DNA from: Undaria pinnatifida
Lineage: Eukaryota > Sar > Phaeophyceae > Laminariales > Alariaceae
DNA: 64,000 nucleotides
Assembly (NCBI GenBank): GCA_012845835.1
Contig: JABAKD010000025.1
Coordinates: forward strand, 32,122,314-32,186,313
Direction: 5' to 3'
The notes under the pieces were generated by a model. That model saw nothing but the letters and a program-made list of their open reading frames with translations. It ran no database searches and was not told the DNA's origin. This document shows, one piece after another, positions 36,201-43,177 of this stretch. Each line of letters opens with the position of its first letter. The stretch's first letter is position 1. Position numbers and translations under genes: made by a program.

Positions 36201-36746
36201 GTTGCAAAACATGAACGGGAATTTAAGAACAACTAACCCTAAGGCATTGTTGCATTCCAGCCATTCTACGACTACAGTCTCACCTCCAGTGGACGCATTG
36301 TTGTTCTTGAAAGTGCATCCAGATACACGCAAGAAGCTGGAAGAGAGAACGGCAACCGCACCTCCATTCTCTGACTGTCCGCCGTCCAAAACCAAAGAAT
36401 AAAGGCTGAGGGTGGACCCGTCAGACACAGAGAACATACCTCTCGTGCTTCCAGCATCGGTTTCCACACCAGCCGCGTAATCGTTGTCGTTTAGCGCCCG
36501 ACGAATAGTTGGAAACCCAGACCCAGTGACTGTCACGACCTTCGAGTTCGAAACCTCGATCACTTGCGGGAGGTCCAAGCTGCCAAGCCAAGTGACGTTG
36601 AATGTCCCGCTGCCGGTGCAGTTTAACACGTCGCTCAGGCGGGTTAAGTCGTCGGCTTCGGTTATATTAATGTCGATAGTTCCGGCTAGACAAGGGTCTG
36701 TTTCAGCCCCCGAGACGAACGCCAGGGTCGACCCAGCCAACATCAT
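11117..36746 (-). CDS. Pmp-like beta-helix multi-pass membrane protein, 14 exons, modular single-repeat exons
   Basis: Proposed exons on the minus strand: 36746-36284, 32079-31996, 31062-30982, 30430-30350, 29867-29787, 28386-28306, 27436-27356, 26639-26559, 25799-25719, 16522-15993 (internal frame problem), 15310-15117, 14215-13924, 13228-12927 and 12208-11117 (stop TAA). With a small intron assumed in exon 10, all phases agree and the product is about 1,153 residues. Layout: short N-terminal signal-like segment; parallel beta-helix of GGA[IV] and F..N.A..GG repeats like chlamydial Pmp proteins; Cys-rich stalk (VCSRC, GYYRTS, GP/YCAICADGY); then about ten hydrophobic segments with FVCDELDDG, LRADYSI, PSRYYFEVVECGRR. 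I recognise this C-terminal region from a large brown-algal family. Function is unknown; an extracellular adhesion or recognition surface is inference. Introns 1 and 9 are repeat-filled. The start codon is the first Met of an ATG ATG pair, but the frame is open upstream, so an extra 5' exon is possible. Confidence 0.8.
12927..13228 (-). CDS. Pmp-like gene exon 13: end of stalk and first membrane segments
   Basis: Acceptor ATGGAG (phase 1), donor GTACAG (phase 0). It encodes YCAICADGYAPG, CHECSG, then a hydrophobic stretch (LGFTIFLSLSFIVIVGLLF) and a second one (LTAIKIVVTVWQII). A basic and acidic cytosolic or luminal loop lies between them. Confidence 0.8.
13924..14215 (-). CDS. Pmp-like gene exon 12: cysteine-rich stalk
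   Basis: Acceptor AACAG (phase 0), donor GTGAGT (phase 1). It contains CFDCFDEVCSRCS, LPLCVDPP, GYYRTSKRSHVVVHCY and ICSTGYEGP. The junction completes GYEGP/YCAICADGY with the next exon, an EGF-like Cys pattern typical of the family just before the membrane region. Confidence 0.8.
15117..15310 (-). CDS. Pmp-like gene exon 11: last beta-helix rungs
   Basis: Acceptor TTACAG (phase 1 in), donor GTGAGG (phase 0 out). It begins KYSGGAVFHTGS and contains TMFEGNMAG, VSFSQNSYFCS and GEYGFISQSQ. In known family members the EYGF block precedes the Cys-rich stalk, which fits the next exon. Confidence 0.8.
15993..16522 (-). CDS. Pmp-like gene exon 10: multi-rung beta-helix exon with a frame change
   Basis: Acceptor TTCAG joins phase 1 to give GGPSVMEDVSLTNA, and the frame runs through SYCIHIG and RATFNDVV to about 16330. 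From about 16310 a different frame carries strong repeats: ATFFENTADSQGGAMY, ATFDSNEAEFGGAIY, CNFNGNEANDGGAVY and ATFKRNIA, before donor GTATGT (phase 1). Reconciling both needs a small intron of length 2 modulo 3 (for example about 62 nt ending at CCCAG near 16285) or means a frameshift in this copy. The downstream junction restores NIAKYSGGAVF. Confidence 0.65.
16632..16825 (-). repeat. (AAC)n-tailed repeat, diverged copy with telomeric insertion
   Basis: On the plus strand it reads (GTT)n, CTCACATTA, then the body ACTCGCC...GTCACAG, GGAAGAATACCCC and ATCATAGCTGAAGCA, the order seen in about a dozen copies of this family. Three 6-bp telomere-like units (16666-16683) interrupt the otherwise conserved CATTA/ACTCGC junction. 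A separate fragment of the family lies at 18370-18465. Confidence 0.7.
18475..19200 (+). repeat. G/C-rich composite repeat, intron 9
   Basis: It starts near TTCCACGCAGTTGACATCAC, passes through C-rich blocks and GCCTAGATCTAGCACCACGC, and ends with the family hallmark block (GTTGACCCTGATA, GGGGAGTCACCGACCTATAT, CGCGCGATCGGAG, ATCTCACAGCTGGAGTG). Confidence 0.8.
19399..19666. repeat. (CATTACAC)n satellite
   Basis: About 33 copies of an 8-bp unit with scattered single-base variants (CATTGCAC, CATTACAT, CAATACAT). All six frames stay open for long stretches because of the repeat, so the open frames here are not genes. Confidence 0.97.
20095..20770 (+). repeat. G/C-rich composite repeat, intron 9
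   Basis: Long poly-C runs (20319-20370 and elsewhere) followed by the canonical end block at 20580-20757. Orientation is opposite to transcription of the host gene. Confidence 0.85.
20840..21305 (+). repeat. (AAC)n-tailed repeat, long copy
   Basis: A CT-rich stretch leads into TTGCGTCTG, then CTTTCTTGGGTGGCAAGCGG, CAGGCGCGAGTAATGAGACG, GGTGGAGGCATGAA, CCTGTGACCATGGACTTGAT and GTGAGAACAACG. This is among the fullest copies of the family. Confidence 0.8.
21368..21480 (-). repeat. (GTT)n / (AAC)n tail and fragment of the AAC-tailed family
   Basis: A GTT/GCT microsatellite (21380-21421) is followed by CTCACATTAGCTC and GTGTGGTCACAC, matching the diverged end seen again at 63030-63105. Confidence 0.7.
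21690..23165 (+). repeat. G/C-rich composite repeats, several nested copies
   Basis: At least three overlapping partial copies: a piece with TTCAAGGACGTCAGCCATGAG at 21700, C-rich blocks at 21860-22140 and 22260-22640, and a complete end block at 22980-23150. A related piece follows at 23220-23300. All lie within the 9.2-kb intron of the Pmp-like gene. Confidence 0.75.
23640..23810 (-). repeat. Dispersed repeat R4, intronic copy
   Basis: It matches 63630-63810 in inverted orientation: GGACAGCTTACGCTATACCT, GGGACCCGAAGGGTGCGCCA, TTAAATCGACACACGACGCG, GTGTGGTGAGCT. Confidence 0.75.
23811..24180. repeat. GCC/GCT triplet-rich region with a 17-bp minisatellite
   Basis: Three copies of the 17-bp unit GCACGGCCACCGCCGCC sit at 23850-23905, flanked by GCC, GCT and TGC triplets. 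Open frames here encode only poly-Ala, Pro or Gln-like stretches. Confidence 0.85.
24510..25040 (-). repeat. (AAC)n-tailed repeat, long copy, with purine-rich 5' part
   Basis: It runs from CTCACATTAGCTCGCATAAT at 24537 to CAAGGAAGACTACCACGTG near 24800 and then into an A/G-only tract at 24862-25030. That tract is the reverse complement of the CT-rich start at 20840. Confidence 0.8.
25719..25799 (-). CDS. Pmp-like gene exon 9: one repeat module (81 nt)
   Basis: Acceptor GCAG, donor GTGAGA, phase 1-1. It begins GAFYADNF, with VFITG centrally and YFAYNTASDG at the end. It is followed by the 9.2-kb intron. Confidence 0.85.
26559..26639 (-). CDS. Pmp-like gene exon 8: one repeat module (81 nt)
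   Basis: Acceptor GCAG, donor GTGACT (weaker than the GTGAG of its neighbours), phase 1-1. It begins GAIDGSTST, with IHING centrally and DFRYNSAGIFG at the end. A decayed partial copy lies about 100 bp upstream. Confidence 0.8.
26660..26753 (-). pseudogene. Decayed duplicate of repeat exon 8
   Basis: The minus-strand reading IDGSTSTIHIT matches the first half of exon 8 (IDGSTSTIHIN) at protein and nucleotide level. The second half has lost the F..N.A..GG pattern, and no AG acceptor precedes the Gly/Ala start: the sequence there is GGTTGGTTGGCTGCG. A GTGAGC remains at the 3' end. It looks like a duplicated cassette that is no longer spliced. Confidence 0.6.
27356..27436 (-). CDS. Pmp-like gene exon 7: one repeat module (81 nt)
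   Basis: Acceptor TCAG, donor GTGAGG, phase 1-1. It begins GAMHSFTS, with MIYG centrally and SFAHNSADSSG at the end. A telomere-like CCCTAACCCTAAC tract sits just upstream of the acceptor on the coding strand. Confidence 0.85.
28306..28386 (-). CDS. Pmp-like gene exon 6: one repeat module (81 nt)
   Basis: Acceptor GCAG, donor GTGAGA, phase 1-1. It begins GGFHAFKS, with VFDG centrally and SFSHNWVNNSG at the end. The small residue after N.. is Trp-Val instead of the usual Ser/Thr-Ala, making this the most divergent module. Confidence 0.8.
29300..29525. repeat. Degenerate GGTAATAACA satellite
   Basis: Imperfect repeats of GGTAATAACA and AATAACAGAG. The region lies in an intron of the Pmp-like gene between exons 5 and 6. 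Confidence 0.85.
29787..29867 (-). CDS. Pmp-like gene exon 5: one repeat module (81 nt)
   Basis: Acceptor ACAG, donor GTGAGC, phase 1-1. It begins GGVFVTMSS, with YIYG centrally and DFSNNTADRFG at the end. The intron upstream carries TTAGGG-like units (29960-29995). Confidence 0.85.
29955..30035. repeat. Telomere-like CCCTAA units
   Basis: Six or so CCCTAA/CCCTAG units, several perfect and contiguous at 29977-29993, in the intron upstream of exon 5. Confidence 0.85.
30350..30430 (-). CDS. Pmp-like gene exon 4: one repeat module (81 nt)
   Basis: Acceptor GTAG, donor GTGAGA, phase 1-1. It begins GAVKVNES, with YIDG centrally and YFGHNSALEHG at the end. Confidence 0.85.
30982..31062 (-). CDS. 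Pmp-like gene exon 3: one repeat module (81 nt)
   Basis: Acceptor GCAG, donor GTGAGG, phase 1-1. It begins GAIFGTES, has IHIDG in the central strand and ends SFEANSAGWNG before the split Gly. Confidence 0.85.
31996..32079 (-). CDS. Pmp-like gene exon 2: one repeat module (84 nt)
   Basis: Acceptor GCAG, donor GTAAGA, phase 1-1. The Gly codon is split at both ends. The residues read GAIYASSNSS, VYVNG, TRF, DNSA and a terminal Gly. It has one residue more than the other modules. Confidence 0.85.
32336..32450. repeat. (CACAATAGTG)n tandem repeat
   Basis: About ten copies of a 10-11 bp unit with CACAATAGTG, CACAGCAGTA and CATAGTA variants, in intron 1 of the Pmp-like gene. Confidence 0.9.
32515..32765. 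repeat. (ATTAGT)n degenerate microsatellite
   Basis: Dense ATTAGTATTAGT and TAGTACTAG-like units; a similar tract is at 35245-35330. Confidence 0.85.
32763..33600 (-). repeat. G/C-rich composite repeat, intron 1
   Basis: The canonical end block lies at 32770-32945, followed by G-rich blocks and CTAGGTCTAGGCGATGGTGC near 33280. It ends with a poly-G run after 33493. Confidence 0.85.
33601..34095 (-). repeat. G/C-rich composite repeat, variant copy
   Basis: It shares TGTAGGGGCCTACTATACGC, GGGTCTAGGCGATCGTGC, ATGGATGGCTAGAAAGATAA and GCAGATTTTGATTTC with 34880-35245, about 90% by eye. Confidence 0.8.
34880..35245 (-). repeat. G/C-rich composite repeat, variant copy
   Basis: Second copy of the 33601-34095 block in the same orientation. 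The stretch between the two (34096-34879) shows a looser duplication around AGGCGATCATGCA and CGTAATA, and no gene. Confidence 0.8.
35430..35795 (-). repeat. SINE-B (tRNA-derived), copy 1
   Basis: On the minus strand from 35795 it has an A-box-like GGTGGTCTAGTAGTTA and, about 45 bp on, a B box AAGTTCGAGTCCCAC, the spacing of a polymerase III internal promoter. The body contains GACGCGAGTCGACGAGGGA and GGGCCCGCTATGTGACCCCG. Other copies sit inside both arms of the foldback element. It lies in intron 1. Confidence 0.8.
35985..36042. repeat. Nested palindrome ACCAGGTAT / TACTTCGAAGTA
   Basis: ACCAGGTATA and TATACCTGGT flank a perfect TACTTCGAAGTA palindrome, with an additional upstream ATACCAGGTAT. 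Related copies are at 13396-13425 and 56450-56480. Confidence 0.8.
36284..36746 (-). CDS. Pmp-like gene exon 1: N-terminus and first beta-helix rungs
   Basis: Encodes 154 residues plus one base, ending at donor GTGAGA (phase 1). It starts MMLAGSTLAFVSGA, a short hydrophobic segment that could be a signal peptide. It then runs into beta-helix sequence with SLVLDGG, GGAVAVL, and GCTFKNNNAS before the split Gly codon. The downstream open frame past 36284 is intron read-through. Confidence 0.75.
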
Positions 36747-39700
36747 CGCTAACGCGCCGGGTACGTTCCTGTTTCGGGCAGCACATGAAAAATAAGCGTT
36801 GTCGAATATGGTGGTTGGGTCTCGCGAAGCGCTAGCAGTTGTTGGCTAGTCGTCGAAACACTACTGTACAGAGAAAATCATGTTGTCGAATGAACAACGT
36901 TTGATCTGTTGGCATTGCGTGTTGTGAGGTTGAGGTCGGTTGAGGTCGGACAGCACAAAACATGAGCTAGTAAATAGGTGTGGGAATATATCCATGGGTC
37001 AATGGATGTCTGGAGGTGCCACAAAACAAAAAGTGGCCGAGCTGGCCTAACTCTCCCATAAAAGCCATTGTCCCGAACATCGCGAACACGACACGGCGGT
37101 TTGGCCGCTGGCTACTGGTCTGCTGGTCTACTGAAATATTTCCGCAAAGAGTGGGTCCAGTACCCTCACCCTATTGACAGTGCTGGTGATCAGCTTGACG
37201 TTCCTGACTACTGCCTTCCTGAGGACATTGGCAGCCGATATGCTGTAGGCGTTGGAGATATCTTTTCTTTTGTAGGAATTGTGAACTTCAATTCGGAGCA
37301 GAGCGAGGTGTCCCATATAGAGAGCCTACGTCGTCCATCTGTACGGCAGGCTATCCGCCTCTCCGGCCGTATAATTTTCTGCCTTCACAATGCACATAGC
37401 GGTCGCTATACTGTGGTATCGTGCATATAACCCTCGCATAATTCGGTTTTGGCGTGTCCACGTGAATCGGAAGCGTCAGTTGATATCTGCCAAGACATCG
37501 GCGCTCGCATTGAAAAATATAACCGCATAATCCTACAGCCCCTGCCCATACCCATGTATGGTGTGTTGCTTCTAGGCTGAGCGGTAGTCCTGGGTGCCTT
37601 GTTCGTGTCCGCAGCAGCATGTTTTAAAGTTCTAAATCATCTTTCCGAAACCGTTAGGTCTGCTGCTTCGAAAACGTTCAGAATGGCGGTCAACATCTTC
37701 ACGATGTCTTCGTACGAGAACCGAAACAACGTCATCATACCTCAAATATACCTGGTACATGTTAATTGACTAGCGTTTAACCCCCTCCGTCCTGCCTGAG
37801 ATTGAAAAAATCGCGCAAAATGTTTTTGTCCTCACTGCAGTGCATCAGTAGGGCGTATCTTGCAGTGGCAAGTAATACCTTGGAAGTATGAGCCGGTGCC
37901 ACACATCTAGCCGCAGCCCCCGGGTTGCACCAACTCCTTCCGAGAACCCATCATCCCAACCCACTCAATCTCGCATTCCTTCGCGCAACTATCTGAAATC
38001 GATCAGAATCTTCGCTCGCAGGCCAAACCGCGTAAACCGCTCGAACCGCGCGAACCGCTCGAAGGTCCTTAGAGCACCATCCGCAACGACCATCGGGCAA
38101 CGAACCCATATGCTTTGTGGAGGTCGATAAAACGCATATATTCCTTGTCGCGTCCGAGTTCTTAAGGCTAGCGCACAATTAACGGCTCATCGACTATTAT
38201 CATCGCAATGGGTGAATGTCGGACTGCTGCCGTTGTTGAAGGAACACCCGTCTGCCTTGGCGCACGTTACCTGGTACTGTTTATCTACTACTAAGACCCT
38301 GCTAGTGTACGATGGCACTACTGTTGGTCTGCTCACGTCCTCACTCCATCAGTGGAGAAGTGCTGAGTGCTGTACATCACCCAGAGACTGGCTTGGATAA
38401 ACTACAAGAACGTTGAAGCGCAATCCGATCAACAACGCCACGGCATGATTAGAGCACAACAAGGCAACAACACGGCAACAAGGCAGCAGCAAGGCAACAA
38501 CGTTTGAATTTTCCAAGGTGGGGAGCCCCGTGAATCAGATAAAATCTAGTGTAATCTCTTTAAACTACAGAACTCGCTCAGGCGGGAATAGGCGCTTTGG
38601 ACCCCATGATACCCAGATAATCACACGACTGCATTGGTTAACAACGGGAAAAATCCGAAATCCGTCTCAATCGCAGTCTTCCTTCTTTCGATTTTCACAG
38701 AAGCATACCTGGTATGATACAAAGTATGGTATCGTACTGACGCGTATGAACAAGGAAACAAAGGGTTGGCATCCGGAAAGCGCAAGGTTATTTAATCAAT
38801 ATTACTTCCCAAACTTCAAATCCACACAAGTTGTGTCCACTAAGCCGATACTGCTGTTGTTCTTGCTGTGTACCACCACCGCCGGTATGATATGCGGGTT
38901 CTCGCTCAGCCGGATTTCCCTTTTTCCCCTCCATTTCAATTTTTTTCCTTTCTTCGTCCTGTGTTTTGCTTGTCTGTCCCTTTTGCTTTTGCGCGTTCCG
39001 TTTTCCTTTTGTCTATCCCTAGGGAGCTGTTTAGGCGACGCTATCGATATGGACACCGTTATCGAAGATACAGCAGTAAGTAGAAGGCAGAGCACACGGC
39101 AACGATCTCTTAAAAGCGGAAAATACATTCGGAAGCTATGAATAGTAACGCTGTTTGGGTGGCTGCTGCCCCGACGCCGGCTGTGTGGTGTCGAAACCAG
39201 TTTTGCTGCGTTTTGGTTTGCTTTTTCACTGCCAGGTATTTATCTTCGTTTGACGTTGAGGTACGGGAGGCAAAGATGACGGGGGAAGCATGTTGGTGCT
39301 ACTACTGGCATGAGAAACGTTGCGAACATCATACGAGTAGTTATCACTATTATAGTTGATATCACGATAGTTATCAGCATGCGGCAATGCTCCTCACCCT
39401 ACAGCAGTGTGTTAATTTTCAAAACCCAAAGTCGCTGCCAATAACAGCACCACCACCACCACCACAACCACACAATCACCACCACCGCCGCCACCACCAC
39501 AACACCACAACCACCACCACCACCACGACCGCCACCACAACAACAGCAACAGCAACACCAACACCAACACCACCAAGACCAATCCACCACCACCATCACC
39601 AACACCAACACCAACAACAATCTGTTTTGTTGCTATGTTATTGACTGATAATTGTTGAGGGCCAATTGTTGCATTCGGTACAGGGGCGGCGATGACAGTA
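36747..39700. other. 5' flank of the Pmp-like gene, no other gene called
   Basis: The minus-strand promoter should lie in the first kilobase, but I see no clear TATA box at a fixed distance. A 207-codon plus frame at 38518-39141 is largely low-complexity pyrimidine sequence with no recognisable domain. Positions 39449-39616 are a CAC/ACC triplet array. Confidence 0.45.
39449..39616. repeat. (CAC)n/(CAA)n triplet array
   Basis: Near-continuous ACC, CAC and AAC triplets with few interruptions. Confidence 0.93.
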
Positions 39701-40816
39701 CAGTACTGGGCCCTCTGTCGTGCAGGTGCCTGGTATAGTGCAGGTAAAATCTCTGGACACAGATAGCGCCCTCTATAGTTCAGGAACTGCACTATTAAGG
39801 CAGATCCCGCTGTAATGCAGGTTAGGCACCGCGGTGTCCCGCAATAGTGCAGGTTGGACACACACACGGACATACATACAGCGGACAGACGCAACACAGA
39901 CAAACCGCGGACAGACGCAACACAGAAACGACGGTACACGTGCTACTGCAGACCCGAAGAGCTCTACGCAGCGCGGAGGCGCACGATGCCTTTGGCAGAC
40001 CTTGAACTGTGCCATCAACAAGACAGGACGCCGCAAGCCCATCATGGCCACGTCTGTCGGGGAGGATGCAGCGGGCGTCTCCACAGTAATTGCGGCAGCA
40101 GGTTTGACGACCACGAAACAAAGCGCATCTGCAGCACGTGCGTCGCCGAGGCTGGCAAGCGCAAAGCGACACCAGCTGAGGGTGCTGGGGCGGGACCATC
40201 TCAACGCCCGGAAAAAACGAAAGGGGGGAGTGAGAAGGGTTTTGGTTCTCGTGCGCGGCCGGACAACAACGCGAAGCTTGAGATTATCAAGTTTGTCGCG
40301 ACGTTGTGAGGGCGAGGGGTATATGGTTGTTTGTTTTTCTTGCGGTGCGCTTCCTGTCGTGCTTGTCTTGGTTTGTTTGCGTTTGATTTTTATCTTGCAA
40401 CATCGAAGCGGGTGCGCCAAGCAGACATGAGAGAGTTGTGTCACTACGTAATGAGGGCGGGGGGCAGTAGAACATGGTTGCTCGTTTTTTTGCAGTGCGC
40501 TTCCTGGCGTGTTTCTTTTTGAGTGTTGTCTTTTTCTATCTTGCAACATCGGAGGAGCGTAACGAGGACTGAGATTTACCTTCGTCCACTCTTTATACAT
40601 AATTTCGATCCATTTCGTACTCTGTTAGATCCGCAAAGCGTGAGCGCCACACCATGAAGTCAGAGAGTGCCTCATGCTGCACTGTCGAGGGATATTCAAC
40701 ACCTCATTAGTGCCGAACCTGCACTATTGAGGCATTCTTATGAGTAGTGCAGGTGCCCGCTACAGTGCAAGTAACATCTCTGGACACACCCCTGCACTGT
40801 AGCGGGCCCAGTACTG
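39701..40816 (+). mobile_element. Tc1/pogo-like DNA transposon, internally deleted
   Basis: The ends are perfect inverted repeats, CAGTACTGGGCCC at 39701-39713 and its complement at 40804-40816. Each is flanked outside by TA, the target duplication expected for the Tc1/mariner-pogo superfamily. Imperfect similarity continues inward (TCTCTGGACACA at 39750 and its inverted match near 40775). The motif GTGCAGGT or close variants recurs several times near both ends and could be a transposase-binding site. Only 1,116 bp long, it retains a transposase N-terminal fragment and lacks any visible catalytic domain, so it is non-autonomous. Confidence 0.75.
39854..40309 (+). pseudogene. Transposase N-terminal fragment with zinc-binding motif
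   Basis: A 151-residue open frame inside the transposon. Residues about 40-100 read RRTMPLADLELC, HVCRGGCSGRLHSNCG and RICSTC, a Cys/His arrangement I associate with brown-algal transposase-like proteins. It is followed by a basic Lys/Arg/Gly/Pro linker and NAKLEIIKF, which resembles the start of the CENP-B/psq-type helix-turn-helix (usually QKLEILKLL). It then stops, so the DNA-binding domain is cut and the DDE domain absent. The Met start is arbitrary. Confidence 0.55.
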
Positions 40817-40909
40817 TATACTGTATAATATGTTTATACATTGGCACCGCTATCCTGAAAAACAGTACTACTATTAGTATTAGAAGTAATGATGGAATTA
40901 ATAACTGTT

Positions 40910-41166
40910 AAGATACGGCCTCGAAAGGCCTGTAGGTATCCGAATTTGAGATCATTTGGATGGGTTTCGTATGATAAGGTTGGCGGTTTATATTCGGGGA
41001 AGTTAGGAATTAGATCGGAGGCACGCGCCTCCGATCTCAGAAGCTATCCCGGGCTCTGGTGGAAACGAATAAAGCTACATCTCTACGAAGGAACGAAAGT
41101 GAGTACTCTCCGAGGACCTGCTCAATTGGCCGACCTGCAGGGGGCACTCTGTGTTCCCCACCTATA
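40910..41166 (+). repeat. Dispersed repeat R5, copy 2
   Basis: Same orientation and content as 838-1095, beginning GATACGGCCTCGAAAGGCC and ending CCTGCTCAATTGGCCGACC. It lies between the pogo-like element and the foldback element. Confidence 0.75.
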
Positions 41167-41634
41167 ATTTAACATAACAGTAATAGTGCTAATAACCAGG
41201 ACTAACACTAATACTAAATAGCTGATACAACACGCGGCCATGCTCTTACTCGTAGGGCAGTATTAGTATTAGTACAAGGGCTCCGCATGGGCGCCGGCAT
41301 TCGCCGGCGCCCACGCTTCGGGTAGGGCAGGACAGCCCTTCGACAACTTAAGGTGTAGCTGTCCGATTTGGCATGCATTGAACTTTAAAGTAATGCCAAG
41401 AGTTTAATACGAACATGGGTTTATGGAAGTCATGATATGACAGAAAAAAAACGTAATATTATACAACAAAGAAGGCAAGAATAGGCGAAACAAACTATGT
41501 CAAATGCGCCGTCAAGTAAAAGTTGGCGTCTATCAAACAAAAATACCGAAAATAGTATTATTGAGAACCTGCGTCGCCTCTAGGCGAAACTAAAGAGGCC
41601 TTGGCATTAATGAAGAGACTGCACTGCTGTTCCC

Positions 41635-42015
41635 GTGGCAATGGAGGTTCGAAGTCGACAGGATGCAAAGTCGGTTTGCATCAAACGTCGACATGGGGCC
41701 ATGTCAGCCGGCGAGGTTTTGGAAGTAGATTGCTTTGTTTGTTACGTGAAGGCTGTCGCATTGATTGGTCTGCGCGGTTGCGGGCGAGGAGAAAAACGAA
41801 GAAGAGGAGGGCGATCTCTCGTTGCGTCGGCGTTGTCTAAGATTGGTGCGGTGGTGGCTTTGCTCGTACGGGAGGTTGGCGTAGCGCTTCTTCTCTGTTT
41901 TCTCTCGAGAAGGCGGGATATGTGTGTCTGCTATCTTTGCTTCGTGGGTGCTTTCACGTTGTCGAAATCGGACGCGTCCCCTCAATACATAATATCCGGA
42001 GTGTCTCTACCATGA
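41635..42015 (+). other. 126-codon open frame in left arm, probably non-coding
   Basis: Its inverted twin lies at 52677-53057 (minus) with the same length and frame. About 14-16 of 126 residues differ, which at the overall arm divergence means most base changes alter the protein. It has no recognisable domain. I read it as a frame open by chance, not as a maintained gene. Confidence 0.4.
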
Positions 42016-42099
42016 CGACTGCTGATGGTGCCGTGCGTATTTCTCAGAGACTGACATATTATTTACTGGTAGAAATAATCATATACCTTTCTTTGCAAC

Positions 42100-42435
42100 A
42101 TTTATTTTCTTCATCCCATTTATCATCCCCGCACCATTCTCGCGCTCCCTCCCAGTAGTAACGCAGATCCGGGGGCACATAGCGGGCCCTCCTCCTCCCT
42201 CCCCACTTCGGCACGTGCCTTCATTTTTACCGCGAGGAAAATCGAGCATTTTCTTCCCTCGTCGACTCGCGTCAGATTGTACCTAGCAGGCGCTCTCAGC
42301 AGTTAGTTGATCCCTGTTTTTTTTTATTGCATTCTTGCAAATTAGGTCATATTGATCGTGGTGGGTGTCGAACTCAAGGACAACCAAACGTTGGAGGTAT
42401 TCGAGGGTAAAACCACTAGACCACCGGGGCGGCCG
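42100..42435 (-). repeat. SINE-B copy 2 (left arm)
   Basis: On the minus strand, CCCCGGTGGTCTAGTGGTTT supplies the A box and GAGTTCGACACCCACC the B box. The body matches 35430-35795. Confidence 0.78.
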
Positions 42436-42544
42436 GCTGACAATTGATCAATACAAAACAGGATCTTTGCATAGGGTTCAAAATCGTGTTGGCAGAAAAA
42501 CCAACTTTGCAGGAAGCAGCTGAAAGGTCAAGAAACGGGCAATA

Positions 42545-42960
42545 TTTCAGTTGTTGTTGTTCTCACATTAACTCGCACAATCCAGTCCGTGGTCACAGGA
42601 CTGGTTCCAGTCACTCTGGAGCAGAGGAATACCCTAGGGAAAAACACAAACAACCCAAGGTGGTACACGCATAAATCACAGCTGACTCAATTCATGCCTC
42701 CACCAGAAACATACAAAAGTGAAATCGGGAGTCACCCTACGATGTGCCAGGTCCATACCGGTGCATACGTCTCATTACTCGCGCCTGGGAAAACCGACTA
42801 TACCGCTTGCCACCCAAGAAAGACTACCACGTATATATCACACGTAGTATCTATCACTACGCATACGCACAACAGACGCAAGTCAATTGGAAAAAAGAAA
42901 CAAAGAACAAAGAAGAGAAAGGAAAGGAAATGGGTGCATTGGGCCAAGAAAAAGAAAAGA
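42545..42960 (-). repeat. (AAC)n-tailed repeat (left arm)
   Basis: It starts GTTGTTGTTCTCACATTAAC and continues to GTAGTATCTATCACTACGCA and then a purine-rich run at 42890-42965. Confidence 0.82.
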
Positions 42961-43177
42961 AAAATAAATTTTGGGGGGTCTACTGGCGAGGCTGCCACCA
43001 GAACGGGATGTCACATGTCACGTGGTCTTTCGACGGTCTACAGCAGTAGTACTACGAACGACTTCCGATACACGCACCGGAGCACGGACTACCGGCCAAT
43101 TACGCGATCGACAGCTGGCCGTGGTTGTCACGTGTCTCTGTGTTGGGGGCCCCTGCCCTGCCTCTTGTTGGCTCTTG

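Noticed and set aside
38518-39141. 207-codon plus-strand frame upstream of the pogo-like element
   Set aside because: No recognisable domain, half of it is pyrimidine-rich low-complexity sequence, and no splice partners were found.
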